The notes: generated by a model not told the origin, from the sequence alone. Positions 20,383 to 28,364 are shown, numbered from the stretch's first letter. The stretch is 64,000 nucleotides of DNA from Marinobacterium lutimaris (GCF_900108065.1 NZ_FNVQ01000006.1:124001-188000), one strand, 5' to 3'. Program-made: numbers and translations.

Positions 20383-21291
20383 TTAGCGGCGGGGCAGACG
20401 GTAGGGGTTATCCGAACCATCTTCACGACTGTGGAAGCGTTTGTACTCCCACTGGTACTGTGCCGGGCACTCATGGACACAGCGCTCGATACTGCGGTTC
20501 ATCGCCGCTGCCGCCTCGTTCACATCCTTGCTGTTAACCCCCGCCTCAGCCCGGGAAAAGCGCAGCTCAAAGCCTTCGCCGTTATCCAATCGCTGCGCAT
20601 AGCCACAGATCACGGCAACGCCGGTCTGTGCAGCCAGTTGGGGGAACAGCTTCATGGTCAGCGCCGGCTGGCCAAAGAAGGGTACAAAGACTCCCGCATC
20701 GCGATCCGGCTCTTGGTCCGGCAGCACACCGACAATCTCGCCGCCGCGTAGCGCCTTGATCAGCATCCGCACGCCACGGGTATCCGCCGGCGCCATCTTT
20801 GAACCCAGGCGGGCGCGGCGTTTCAGAATCAGCTCGTCGAACTTTTTCTGCCGTGGCGGCTTGTACATGGCGGTGACCGGGTAGCGGCGGGAGAGGTAGA
20901 GGTTCATCACCTCCCAGTTACCCAGGTGCGGGGCTATCAGCAGGATGCCGCGGCCGTTGTTGAGCTCATCGGCGATCAACTCTTCGCCCACGACAGACTT
21001 CACCTTTTTCAGCACCCGTTCCGGTGACCAGATCCAGGACACCCCCATCTCGGCCAGCGAACAGCCGGTATTTTCCAGGCTCTTCTTCGCCAGTTTGTCG
21101 CGCTCGGCCTCCGGCATTTCGGGGAAACAAAGTTCCAGGTTGATCCGCGTGTTGGCGTACAGCCGCTGGCTGTCACCCTGACGGTAGATCCAGCGCCCCA
21201 TAAACCGGCCTAGCCACTGCGCCACACCCAGCGGCAGCAACGCTATCAGGCGCATGCAGAAGATCCCCAGAACTGCTTTAAACTCTTTCAA
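20383..21291 (-). CDS. LpxL/HtrB-type lysophospholipid/lipid A acyltransferase
   Basis: Inner-membrane acyltransferase of 302 residues, related to lauroyl/myristoyl transferases of lipid A biosynthesis. The HX4E active site reads H122-LGNW-E127. A hydrophobic N-terminal segment (about residues 5-30) anchors it. In Pseudomonas an HtrB-type gene holds the same position beside glyQ. Acyl chain and acceptor cannot be told from sequence, so no symbol is given. Divergent from glyQ. Confidence 0.9.
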   Translation of the reverse strand: MKEFKAVLGIFCMRLIALLPLGVAQWLGRFMGRWIYRQGDSQRLYANTRINLELCFPEMPEAERDKLAKKSLENTGCSLAEMGVSWIWSPERVLKKVKSVVGEELIADELNNGRGILLIAPHLGNWEVMNLYLSRRYPVTAMYKPPRQKKFDELILKRRARLGSKMAPADTRGVRMLIKALRGGEIVGVLPDQEPDRDAGVFVPFFGQPALTMKLFPQLAAQTGVAVICGYAQRLDNGEGFELRFSRAEAGVNSKDVNEAAAAMNRSIERCVHECPAQYQWEYKRFHSREDGSDNPYRLPRR

Positions 21292-21448
21292 ATCAGGCCT
21301 TCCCGTTGTTGATCCTTAGCCGCATTATAGCGGCCCGCGTTTATGATCCAATGATAAAGCCGGCGCCGTTGTGGCCATCTCGCCCCCAGGCCAGCAATTT
21401 AGCGCCTTCTCTTGCCATACCGGCTCCGCAATAAGCGGTCCAATCATG

Positions 21449-21454
21449 TATAAT
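21449..21454 (+). promoter_or_regulatory. candidate -10 element for glyQS
   Basis: TATAAT lies 31 bp before the glyQ ATG, directly preceded by TG. No recognisable -35 is present at 16-18 bp. Position and match make it a fair candidate promoter for glyQ-glyS. Confidence 0.4.
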
Positions 21455-21484
21455 TCGCGTCTTATTTTGTCCACTTCGAATTCA

Positions 21485-22459
21485 ATGGTGATTTCCGTGA
21501 CTGACAAGGTTAAACCAGACGTTAGCACTTTCCAGGGACTGATCCTGGCCCTGCAGCAGTTTTGGGCCGAGCAGGGCTGCGTCGTGATGCAGCCGCTGGA
21601 TCTCGAGGTTGGCGCCGGCACCTTTCATCCCGCGACCTTTTTGCGCTCCATAGGTCCCGAACGCTGGCGTTCAGCCTATGTCCAACCGAGCCGCCGCCCC
21701 ACCGACGGTCGCTATGGCGAAAACCCGAACCGTCTGCAGCATTACTACCAGTTCCAGGTGGTTCTCAAGCCGAACCCCGACAATATCCAGGAACTCTTTC
21801 TGCAGTCTCTTGAGCATATCGGCGTAGACCCGCTGGTTCACGACGTTCGCTTCGTCGAAGACAACTGGGAATCGCCCACGCTGGGCGCCTGGGGCCTTGG
21901 CTGGGAGATCTGGCTCAACGGTATGGAAGTCACTCAGTTCACCTACTTCCAGCAGGCTGGCGGTCTGGAATGCTACCCGGTCACCGGCGAGCTGACTTAC
22001 GGTCTTGAGCGTATCGCCATGTACCTGCAGAAAGTGGACAGCGTTTACGACCTGATCTGGTCCCGCGCTCCTGATGGCAGTGTTATCACCTATGGCGACG
22101 TCTACCACCAGAACGAAGTAGAGCAGTCCACCTACAACTTCGAACACGCCGACGTAGACACCCTGTTCAACAGCTTTGACTACCACGAGCGCGAGTGCAA
22201 CAAGCTGCTGGCACTGGAAACCCCGCTGCCGCTGCCGGCTTATGAGCACGTCCTGAAGGCCTCTCATACCTTCAACCTGCTCGACGCTCGCCACGCGATC
22301 TCCGTTACTGAACGTCAGCGTTATATCCTCCGCGTTCGTACGCTGGCCCGCGAGGTTGCTCACGCTTACTTCAACTCCCGCAAGGCACTCGGTTTCCCGC
22401 TCGCTGATCCGGAGATTCGAGACGAAGTCATGGCCGCTAGCCAAGAGGAGAACCACTGA
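21485..22459 (+). CDS. glyQ: glycyl-tRNA synthetase alpha subunit
   Basis: Catalytic alpha subunit of the bacterial-type heterotetrameric glycyl-tRNA synthetase, 324 residues from this start. Near-identical to the family over [47 protein letters not shown] and [15 protein letters not shown]. Start: ATG 21485 used; GTG 21497 (320 residues) has a better ribosome-site spacing (GGTGA 5-6 bases upstream) and is a real alternative. Its stop overlaps the glyS start by one base (TGATG), coupling the subunits. Confidence 0.96.
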   Translation: MVISVTDKVKPDVSTFQGLILALQQFWAEQGCVVMQPLDLEVGAGTFHPATFLRSIGPERWRSAYVQPSRRPTDGRYGENPNRLQHYYQFQVVLKPNPDNIQELFLQSLEHIGVDPLVHDVRFVEDNWESPTLGAWGLGWEIWLNGMEVTQFTYFQQAGGLECYPVTGELTYGLERIAMYLQKVDSVYDLIWSRAPDGSVITYGDVYHQNEVEQSTYNFEHADVDTLFNSFDYHERECNKLLALETPLPLPAYEHVLKASHTFNLLDARHAISVTERQRYILRVRTLAREVAHAYFNSRKALGFPLADPEIRDEVMAASQEENH

Positions 22460-24531
22460 TGTCGGCAAAAGATTTTCTGTTTGAACTTGGCACCGAAGAG
22501 CTCCCGCCGAAAGCGTTGAAGTCCCTTTCCAGCGCGCTGGAAAGCGGTATCCGCAGCGGCCTGGAAAACCTGCTCGGCAAAGAGCAGCTGTCCGGCACCA
22601 CATTCAAGGCGTACGGCGCTCCGCGTCGCCTGGCCGTTCTGGCTACTGATCTGCCCACCGAAGTTCCTGAAAGCCGCATCACTGTTCAGGGCCCGCCGGA
22701 AAAGATCGCCTTCGACGCCGATGGCAATCCTTCCAAGGCGCTGCAGGGCTTCGCACGTAAATGCGGTACCGAAGTGGACCAGCTCAGCGTTATCGGCGGC
22801 AAGTACAGCTTCGAGAAAGTCACACCCGCACAGCCGGTAGCACCGCTGCTGAGCGAAGTAATCACCCAGGCACTGGATAACCTGCCGATTCCGAAACGCA
22901 TGCGCTGGGGTTCATCCCGGGCGGAATTCGTGCGTCCAGTGAAGTGGGTTGTTCTGCTGTTCGGCGATGAAGTCGTTCCCTGCGAGATCATGAGCCACAC
23001 CGCCGGCCGCCATACCCGTGGTCACCGCTTCCATTACAACGAGCCGATCGAACTGTTCGACGGCCGTCAGTACGCCGAAACCCTGAAGCAGAAGGGCAAG
23101 GTACTGGCTGACTTCGAAGAGCGCCAGGAACTGATCCGCGGTCAGCTGCTGGCCGAGGCCGAAAAGGTTGGCGGTAACGTGGTTATCGACGAAGGCCTGC
23201 TCGAAGAGGTTTGCGCCCTTAACGAATGGCCGGTGGCACTGACCGGACGCTTCGAGGCACGCTTCCTGGAAGTGCCGTCTCAGGCGCTGATCTCCTCCAT
23301 GGCGGACCACCAGAAGTATTTCCACCTGCTGGATAACAACGGCAAGCTGATGCCGTACTTCATTACCGTGGCCAACATCGAATCCCGTGATCCCCAGCTG
23401 GTGATCGAAGGTAACGAGAAGGTGATCCGTCCGCGTCTGTCTGATGCGGCATTCTTCTTCGAGACCGACAAGAAGCAGACTCTGGAATCACGCACCGAAG
23501 CGCTGAAGAAGATCGTGTTCCAGAACGAGCTGGGCACTGTCTACGAAAAGAGCACCCGTATCAGCGGGCTGGCTGGCCTGATCGCCGACCAGATCGGTGG
23601 CGACGGCGTCCATGCATCCCGCGCCGGCCTGCTGTGCAAGGCGGACCTGGTGTCTGAGATGGTATTGGAGTTCCCCGAGCTTCAGGGCCTGATGGGTTAC
23701 CACTACGCACTGAACGACGGCGAGCCGGAAGAAGTGGCACTAGCTCAGAACGAGCACTACATGCCGCGCTTCCACGGCGACGAACTGCCGCAGACCAAGA
23801 CCGGTATCGCTGTAGCCATCGCTGACCGCCTCGACACACTTGTTGGCCTGTTCGGTATCAACCAGCCTCCTACCGGTTCCAAGGATCCGTTTGCGCTGCG
23901 TCGTGCCACCCTGGGCACACTGCGCATTATCGTTGAGAACGATCTGGCTCTGGACCTGCGCACACTGCTTCAGGCTGCGGCAGACCAGTACGGTCAGCTG
24001 CCGGCACAAAACACTGTAGTTGAGCAGGTACTCGAGTTCATGCTCGAGCGCTTCCGCGCCTGGTACGAAGAGCGTGGTATCAGCGTCGATAACTACATCG
24101 CCGTTCACACCCTGCGCCCGACCAAGCCGCTGGATTTCGACCGCCGCGTACGTGCAGTATCTCACTTCCGTACACTGCCGGAATCAGCATCCCTGGCGGC
24201 CGCTAACAAGCGCGTCAGCAACATCCTCAGCAAGCAGGAAGGCGAAGTCGCAGACAACGTCGATAGCTCATTGCTGACCGATGCAGCGGAAGTAGAGCTG
24301 GCCAAGCAGGTCACTGCACTGGAAGCGGAGCTTGCTCCATTCTTCGAGAAGGGCGACTACCAGAACGCGCTTGAAGCCCTGGCTAAACTCCAGGCACCGG
24401 TGGACCGTTTCTTTGAAGAGGTCATGGTCATGGCGGACGACGAGAAGGTTCGCGGCAACCGTCTCGCGCTGCTCACCAAGCTCCGCAACCTGTTCCTTGG
24501 CGTTGCTGATATCTCTCTGATCGCTGGCTGA
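22459..24531 (+). CDS. glyS: glycyl-tRNA synthetase beta subunit
   Basis: Beta subunit of glycyl-tRNA synthetase, 690 residues, full length for the family; carries tRNA recognition and a C-terminal anticodon-binding domain. Begins with the conserved FLFELGTEELPPKAL; later KRMRWG, FVRPVKW and the DKLDTLVG-like (ADRLDTLVGLFGI) region are clear. Translationally coupled to glyQ. Followed by a strong terminator whose T-run touches the first parS site. Confidence 0.97.
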   Translation: MSAKDFLFELGTEELPPKALKSLSSALESGIRSGLENLLGKEQLSGTTFKAYGAPRRLAVLATDLPTEVPESRITVQGPPEKIAFDADGNPSKALQGFARKCGTEVDQLSVIGGKYSFEKVTPAQPVAPLLSEVITQALDNLPIPKRMRWGSSRAEFVRPVKWVVLLFGDEVVPCEIMSHTAGRHTRGHRFHYNEPIELFDGRQYAETLKQKGKVLADFEERQELIRGQLLAEAEKVGGNVVIDEGLLEEVCALNEWPVALTGRFEARFLEVPSQALISSMADHQKYFHLLDNNGKLMPYFITVANIESRDPQLVIEGNEKVIRPRLSDAAFFFETDKKQTLESRTEALKKIVFQNELGTVYEKSTRISGLAGLIADQIGGDGVHASRAGLLCKADLVSEMVLEFPELQGLMGYHYALNDGEPEEVALAQNEHYMPRFHGDELPQTKTGIAVAIADRLDTLVGLFGINQPPTGSKDPFALRRATLGTLRIIVENDLALDLRTLLQAAADQYGQLPAQNTVVEQVLEFMLERFRAWYEERGISVDNYIAVHTLRPTKPLDFDRRVRAVSHFRTLPESASLAAANKRVSNILSKQEGEVADNVDSSLLTDAAEVELAKQVTALEAELAPFFEKGDYQNALEALAKLQAPVDRFFEEVMVMADDEKVRGNRLALLTKLRNLFLGVADISLIAG

Positions 24532-24552
24532 CAAAGTCACGCATCGATCATC

Positions 24553-24579
24553 AAAGGCCCCGAAAGGGGCCTTTTTTTT
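24553..24579 (+). terminator. intrinsic terminator of glyQS
   Basis: AAAGGCCCC-GAAA-GGGGCC followed by a T-run. The tetraloop hairpin lies 21 bp after the glyS stop. The last T is also the first base of a parS palindrome. Confidence 0.9.
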
Positions 24580-24594
24580 GTTCCACGTGGAACA
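24579..24594. other. parS: parS site 1 (ParB binding)
   Basis: TGTTCCACGTGGAACA, a perfect 16-bp palindrome. It matches the consensus TGTTTCACGTGAAACA except for the symmetrical T-to-C and A-to-G pair. Confidence 0.85.
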
Positions 24595-24655
24595 GCAATT
24601 TGGTACCGATTCCAATCTGACATCCGATGCAGTTACCTGTCGCCTTTTCAGGGAG

Positions 24656-24671
24656 CGTTTCACGTGAAACA
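24656..24671. other. parS: parS site 2 (ParB binding)
   Basis: CGTTTCACGTGAAACA, 15 of 16 matches to the parS consensus, with the full GTTTCACGTGAAAC core. It lies 61 bp after site 1. Confidence 0.9.
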
Positions 24672-26154
24672 CCCTAACCAACAAACGTTGATTCGTATGT
24701 GCTCCATTTCGTCCCATCAATAAACGCTCGTGAAATTACCAGAAGATTCAGGTTGCAAGCCGAGCTGGACCCGCCGCTTTCCGAACCCGATCTATACGCT
24801 CACTGCAAGGATGAGAACGGTTTCAAGCTCGCAGACTGAGCTCACAATCAAGTTAAGAAAACGATCGAATCTTCGAAAGGATATGGCCGATCGAGACGGC
24901 CCCGGATAACCACGCCTAAACTATTGGGCCGATGCTATATGCGAGACGCTTCTATATATGCAAGTAACAGCTGCACTTAGCAGGCGTTTTAAGGCAGAAC
25001 TGAAGACCCCTGAATTGACACCTGATACTGAACTAAGAGCGGGGCAGACAGGGCATATCCCGACTTAGACGGCCACGCTAGCCGGCTAATAGACCAGCAC
25101 AGCGTTGAACCTGGACGGATCATTACCACTGCGGCAAGGACGTCTCAGCATCTTTAGAGCAGTCAACTGTGCCTCCCTAACAGGGGACTCGACCTTTGCT
25201 GAAACCCTAATTGCGTCCCACGTAAAAACGCCAAACGTAGATTAGAGACAACCTCCTTACTTCAGTTATCTCGCGCTTGCAGAGATAGGCTATCGATTCT
25301 CCTTTCTCAACCCGTCACATTCCACTCCGGTATTGAGACGGCATACCGCATTAACAACGCGTCAGACTCAAAAGCAAAACTAATAAATTTCGCGCCAGCG
25401 TGAGATGAGCAGCCTGACCGCAAGCGGTCTACCAACGCGAAGCGCCGTCAGTTAACCTCCACGTTAATAAACCTCACACAACAATAATCAGAGGACGTAC
25501 ACACGCCAATTAGCGATGTGCAGGTTCATGGCGCATTGCCACTAAGGCTAGAAGAGCGCCCGCGCGCAGTGCACCTGAAACACCCACCGCAAGGTTGTTT
25601 GTCAGATACCTGGGTGACACCAACGTTAAGACGATCTCAGCGCAGCAACGCTGGTAGACCGCCGCAACTACCCGTGCGGGAAGAAAACTGATCCGGCACC
25701 CGTCTAAACTAAACATGCAAGACAAAGCACAGCTGCGCTGATCTTCAGTCGCCCCTAAAGCTCCTATATCGGTATAAGTTACCTTTGGGCATTCTTAGCG
25801 CTGCCGGCCATCGTTATTACTCGTGCATCCGTACAGGCAAAAGAGCCGTAGTAGAACGTCTTTACGGCGGAGCGCATATCGCTTTCCACCCTTAAGCAAA
25901 GCCCGATTCGAATGGATTAAACGTAAGATCGGACAGCCACTCGACCACATCAACTGAATTTCATTCGGCGTTAACTACAACCCTGATCCCATCGAACCGC
26001 TCCACTGGCCTTCGGCCTTCTTCCTTCGAATACAATCAGAGCGTCGGGCAGCAGACGCGGGTAAGTGGTAGTCGGTTACGTTACGGGCCGGCTTTTATTT
26101 CGGTGACTCGTTACCGGCTGAGTCTGGAGGCGTCAGCGCCCATGGGAGCCTGAC

Positions 26155-26325
26155 ATGAAATATATGCTGATAAGAGAAGAGCCCAAACACTGTTCCATAG
26201 CAGGTTTTAAGGTGGCCGACTGACTCCTACACGGTCATTCTGAGGGTCGCATCTACGAGCAGATCGGTAGAGATGATTATCGGTCTATGGATGTTAAGAA
26301 GATCTATGCGAAGGCATCCGCTTGA
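26155..26325 (+). pseudogene. small decayed ORF with an in-frame TGA
   Basis: From ATG 26155 (GGGAG 6 bases upstream) a frame runs 22 codons to TGA 26221-26223, then 33 more codons to TGA 26323-26325. The residues on both sides look protein-like: REEPKHCSIAGFKVAD before the stop and HGHSEGRIYEQIGRDDY after it. The simplest reading is a roughly 56-residue small gene broken by a nonsense change such as TGG to TGA. I do not recognise the family, and chance cannot be excluded. Confidence 0.4.
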
Positions 26326-26514
26326 TGCTCACTCAATGGCTTCGATCGATGACGCGAATGCCTCAGCAGATATCCAATTTAATGCGTTGATCATCACCCT
26401 CTGAGTTTCAGCGCAGCTCAGGATAGTAGTCCAGGGTCGGTCAAATATGAATTTATCTCCCGCAATCACCTTTGGTTTAACAGATCAATCAACCACGCAT
26501 TTTGAACCCGGACA

Positions 26515-26530
26515 TGTTCCACGTGAAACC
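26515..26530. other. parS: parS site 3 (ParB binding)
   Basis: TGTTCCACGTGAAACC, 14 of 16 matches to TGTTTCACGTGAAACA with the central CACGTG intact. Confidence 0.8.
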
Positions 26531-26760
26531 TTGCGGCGTTCTCGCAGAGAGCTTGGTCTCACCTGACCAAGATCACTACCTGACACGGATAGTCCCGAGC
26601 GCTCACGATGAACTTATCACTGTTCACCGAGATAAATTGACCGCTAAGCCTAACCACTTTCTCAGTAAGCTATGTCTGACCGTAGATTCGAAACCGACTT
26701 TATTAAACAAGTAACTAAGCAGCCGCTCTGAGACTGAACACAATCGTCAGCGACTATTCT

Positions 26761-26776
26761 TGTTCCACGTGAAACA
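26761..26776. other. parS: parS site 4 (ParB binding)
   Basis: TGTTCCACGTGAAACA, 15 of 16 matches to the consensus. It lies 119 bp upstream of the sigma-54-like element and also fits the NifA spacing TGT-N10-ACA; parS is the likelier identity given the three sister sites. Confidence 0.88.
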
Positions 26777-26894
26777 TCCTTTCGTCGGCTTTGCGACGAA
26801 ACTCCTCAGCCAATTCTAACGAAACTCTCCTGGCTGGAATCCAGAACGAGCACCGGCCGCGTGTCCCCGCATATTCCGAAGAATATCCTTAAGC

Positions 26895-26910
26895 TGGTAC
26901 CCGTTTTGCA
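26895..26910 (+). promoter_or_regulatory. sigma-54-like (-24/-12) promoter
   Basis: TGGTACCCGTTTTGCA has the invariant GG and GC dinucleotides 10 bases apart, as in the sigma-54 consensus TGGCACG-N4-TTGCA, with two or three other mismatches. The predicted start is near 26920, 30 bp before the hemerythrin ATG. Inference: an RpoN-dependent activator, for example NifA or NtrC, may switch on the CO module. Confidence 0.5.
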
Positions 26911-26949
26911 AAACCTTGAAGTTGACCACCAACGGAAGAGGACAGGGCA

Positions 26950-27354
26950 ATGTTGTCAGCCGCCGAAATGCTTTCCCAGTTTGAAAACTGCTACCAACTG
27001 GGTGACGCCAGCATGGACAAAACACACCAGGAATCCCTGCGCCACTGCCACGAGACAGCAGCCTCCAGCGGCCCTCAATTTGCTATCGCATTTCAAAGAC
27101 TGTTGGATCACACGCAAGCGCACTTTGATGAGGAGGAGCAGAGAATGCTGGCGACGCGACACGGTTCGTACAAGGAGCACCGTGCAGACCATCAACGCAT
27201 CCTCGGAGATATGACGCGTTTCAACGAACGAGTGCAAGCAGGGCGCGGAATGATGGCCAAGGCCTGGCTGACTGACAGCCTCCTGGCCTGGTTCGACATC
27301 CATGCCAAAACGATGGACAGTGCGCTTGCGTCCGATCTGAAGGCGGATGCTTGA
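26950..27354 (+). CDS. bacteriohemerythrin-like diiron protein
   Basis: Hemerythrin-domain protein of 134 residues, a four-helix bundle that binds a diiron centre and small gases such as O2 or NO. All seven usual iron ligands can be placed: H26 (DKTHQE), H58 and E62 (AHFDEEE), H77 and H81 (EHRADH), H118 and D123 (IHAKTMD). It stands alone, without transmembrane or signalling domains, so it is cytosolic. Start ATG 26950; ATG 26968 is an alternative. Its stop overlaps the start of the CooA-like gene by one base (TGATG), so the two are cotranslated. Role in CO, NO or O2 handling for nitrogenase protection is inferred from the neighbours. Confidence 0.85.
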   Translation: MLSAAEMLSQFENCYQLGDASMDKTHQESLRHCHETAASSGPQFAIAFQRLLDHTQAHFDEEEQRMLATRHGSYKEHRADHQRILGDMTRFNERVQAGRGMMAKAWLTDSLLAWFDIHAKTMDSALASDLKADA

Positions 27355-27962
27355 TGAATACCTGGACCGGAAATCTGCAGCAGGGAAGGCGGGATCGCTT
27401 CGATACAGGCGCTCTCATCAGCGCACCGCACAACACGAACAATCGTGTATTTGTCATCGAACAGGGGCGTGCCCGAGTCTGCCTTGTTGGCGGAGCAAAG
27501 GAGCAGACCCTGCGTTACCTTAAGGTTGGCAGTCTGTTTGTCACTCACACGCCGACCTGGATTGAAGCGGTCGAGCCATCAACGATCCTGAGCTGGCCCA
27601 TGAGTGAGCTGCGTGACCTGATTATCCGCCAGCCTGATATGGCCATTGTCGCCCTACGCGAGATCGGCGGCATCGTCAGCACCTGCCTCGAGGTGATCGA
27701 AGACCTGGCGTTTCGGTCCGTGGAGAGTCGGCTAGCTCGCTATCTACTCACCAAGCATCGAGAGTCCGGCGCTGTACCTTTTACCCTGTGCGACAGCACC
27801 GAACGCCTGGCAACGTTGCTGGGTACCTCACGTCAAACCCTTTCCACCATCATCAACCGTATGGAGCGGGAGAACCTGATTCAACGAACCGGCCGACGCA
27901 GTTACCAGGTTCTCGATAGCGAGACGCTGACACTGACCACAGACGACCTGTCAGCTGGCTGA
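27354..27962 (+). CDS. CooA-like CO-sensing Crp/Fnr-family regulator
   Basis: Crp/Fnr-fold activator of 202 residues. From memory it aligns with Rhodospirillum CooA along its length: NRVFVIEQGRARVCLVG, then the haem loop LFVTHTPTWIEA, where H65 matches the CooA ferrous-haem ligand His77 and V63 replaces the ferric ligand Cys75; a dimerisation C-helix at 107-132; and recognition helix GTSRQTLSTIINRM (157-170), with SRQT as in CooA. It is shorter at the N-terminus, so the opposite ligand (Pro2 in CooA) cannot be assigned. Start ATG 27354, coupled to the hemerythrin gene; a TTG one codon earlier is dismissed. CooA activates CO genes on CO binding. A different Crp/Fnr haem sensor remains possible. 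Confidence 0.75.
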   Translation: MNTWTGNLQQGRRDRFDTGALISAPHNTNNRVFVIEQGRARVCLVGGAKEQTLRYLKVGSLFVTHTPTWIEAVEPSTILSWPMSELRDLIIRQPDMAIVALREIGGIVSTCLEVIEDLAFRSVESRLARYLLTKHRESGAVPFTLCDSTERLATLLGTSRQTLSTIINRMERENLIQRTGRRSYQVLDSETLTLTTDDLSAG

Positions 27963-27965
27963 CAG
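27948..27965. promoter_or_regulatory. CooA/Crp-type operator upstream of cowN
   Basis: CTGTCAGCTGGCTGACAG is a perfect 18-bp palindrome with TGTCA-N6-TGACA spacing, the half-site pattern of CooA operators (TGTCR/YGACA). It spans the stop codon of the CooA-like gene. Centred at 27956.5, it would lie at -41.5 (class II) for a transcript starting at about 27998; a CATAAG -10-like hexamer lies at 27984-27989. Confidence 0.6.
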
Positions 27966-27993
27966 ACAGCCGGATGATGGCGACATAAGCTGA

Positions 27994-28021
27994 CCTCCTG
28001 ACCAATCATCAGGAAAGGAGG
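27994..28021 (+). promoter_or_regulatory. cowN: possible ribosome-site hairpin before cowN
   Basis: CCTCCT (27994-27999) can pair with the strong AGGAGG ribosome site (28016-28021), while the alternative stem TCCTGA/TCAGGA (27996-28001 with 28009-28014, 7-base loop) leaves it free. The two folds are mutually exclusive. Whether this regulates translation is speculation. Confidence 0.3.
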
Positions 28022-28029
28022 GCAAGAAT

Positions 28030-28320
28030 ATGAATGATCTTTCGGTCAAAAAAGACAGGTATGTGAGCTTCTGCGGACTGGACTGTGACCAGCGTGCCAC
28101 CGATTTTATGCTGCGTATAAATCAGCACCTGGAGACTAAAAATGGCGCAACACCCTGGATCGATTACTTCACCCACAAGCTGAACGAGAAAGCCAAGATG
28201 GGCGTGGATGATCTGTTCTTTATCGGTGCGCAGATGAACACGCTGAACGAATACCTGGAGCAGATCGAAGATGAAGAGGGGCTCGAGTTACTTTGGTACC
28301 TGGAGCAGGAATGCTGCTGA
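28030..28320 (+). CDS. cowN: CowN, protects nitrogenase from carbon monoxide
   Basis: Small cytosolic protein of 96 residues that I recognise as CowN: DRYVSFCGLDCDQRA near the N-terminus, the DDLFFIGAQMNTLNEYLE segment, and a C-terminal acidic tail ending LEQECC. CowN allows N2-dependent growth in the presence of CO; in Rhodospirillum it is under CO-sensor control. A very strong AAAGGAGGG ribosome site (28014-28022) precedes the ATG. It lies directly behind a CooA-like regulator and its probable operator. No nif genes are in the window, so nitrogen fixation by the host is predicted, not shown. Confidence 0.88.
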   Translation: MNDLSVKKDRYVSFCGLDCDQRATDFMLRINQHLETKNGATPWIDYFTHKLNEKAKMGVDDLFFIGAQMNTLNEYLEQIEDEEGLELLWYLEQECC

Positions 28321-28327
28321 CCGATGC

Positions 28328-28360
28328 AGGCAGGAGACTTAAACGCCATCCTGCCTCTTT
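28328..28360 (+). terminator. candidate terminator after cowN
   Basis: AGGCAGGA (28328-28335) pairs with TCCTGCCT (28349-28356), followed by CTTT. The loop is 13 bases and the T-run is short, so it is moderate evidence. It would separate cowN from the convergent TetR-family gene. Confidence 0.5.
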
Positions 28361-28364
28361 CGAC

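Larger units (their letters stand above)
24532..26949. other. 2.4 kb gene-poor, parS-rich segment
   Basis: Between glyS and the hemerythrin gene no convincing intact gene is seen on either strand; open frames of up to about 70 codons lack recognisable similarity and good starts. Base composition is visibly lower in GC than the flanking genes. Contents that can be supported: the glyS terminator, four parS-like sites (two at each end), a small decayed ORF at 26155-26325, and a sigma-54-like promoter near the right end. In Pseudomonas the same interval between glyS and gyrB holds protein genes (a lysophosphatidate acyltransferase and gmhB), so this looks like a replacement or decay site serving as a chromosomal centromere. 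Function is inference. Confidence 0.7.

Noticed and set aside
24268-24720. 150-codon minus-strand frame spanning the glyS end and parS sites
   Set aside because: Runs through the glyS terminator and two parS sites; no family similarity recognised.
24729-24839. Protein-like reading (LSEPDLYAHCKDENGFKLAD) ending at a TGA
   Set aside because: Too short, no start and no matching upstream frame; possible relic but not supportable.
25510-25725. 71-codon minus-strand frame in the parS segment
   Set aside because: Length expected by chance at this base composition; no ribosome site or recognisable motif.
26221-26223. The in-frame TGA read as selenocysteine
   Set aside because: No SECIS-like hairpin evident downstream and no known selenoprotein context; nonsense mutation is simpler.
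26502-26714. 70-codon frame starting at parS site 3
   Set aside because: Its N-terminus is just the translation of the parS site; the rest looks random.
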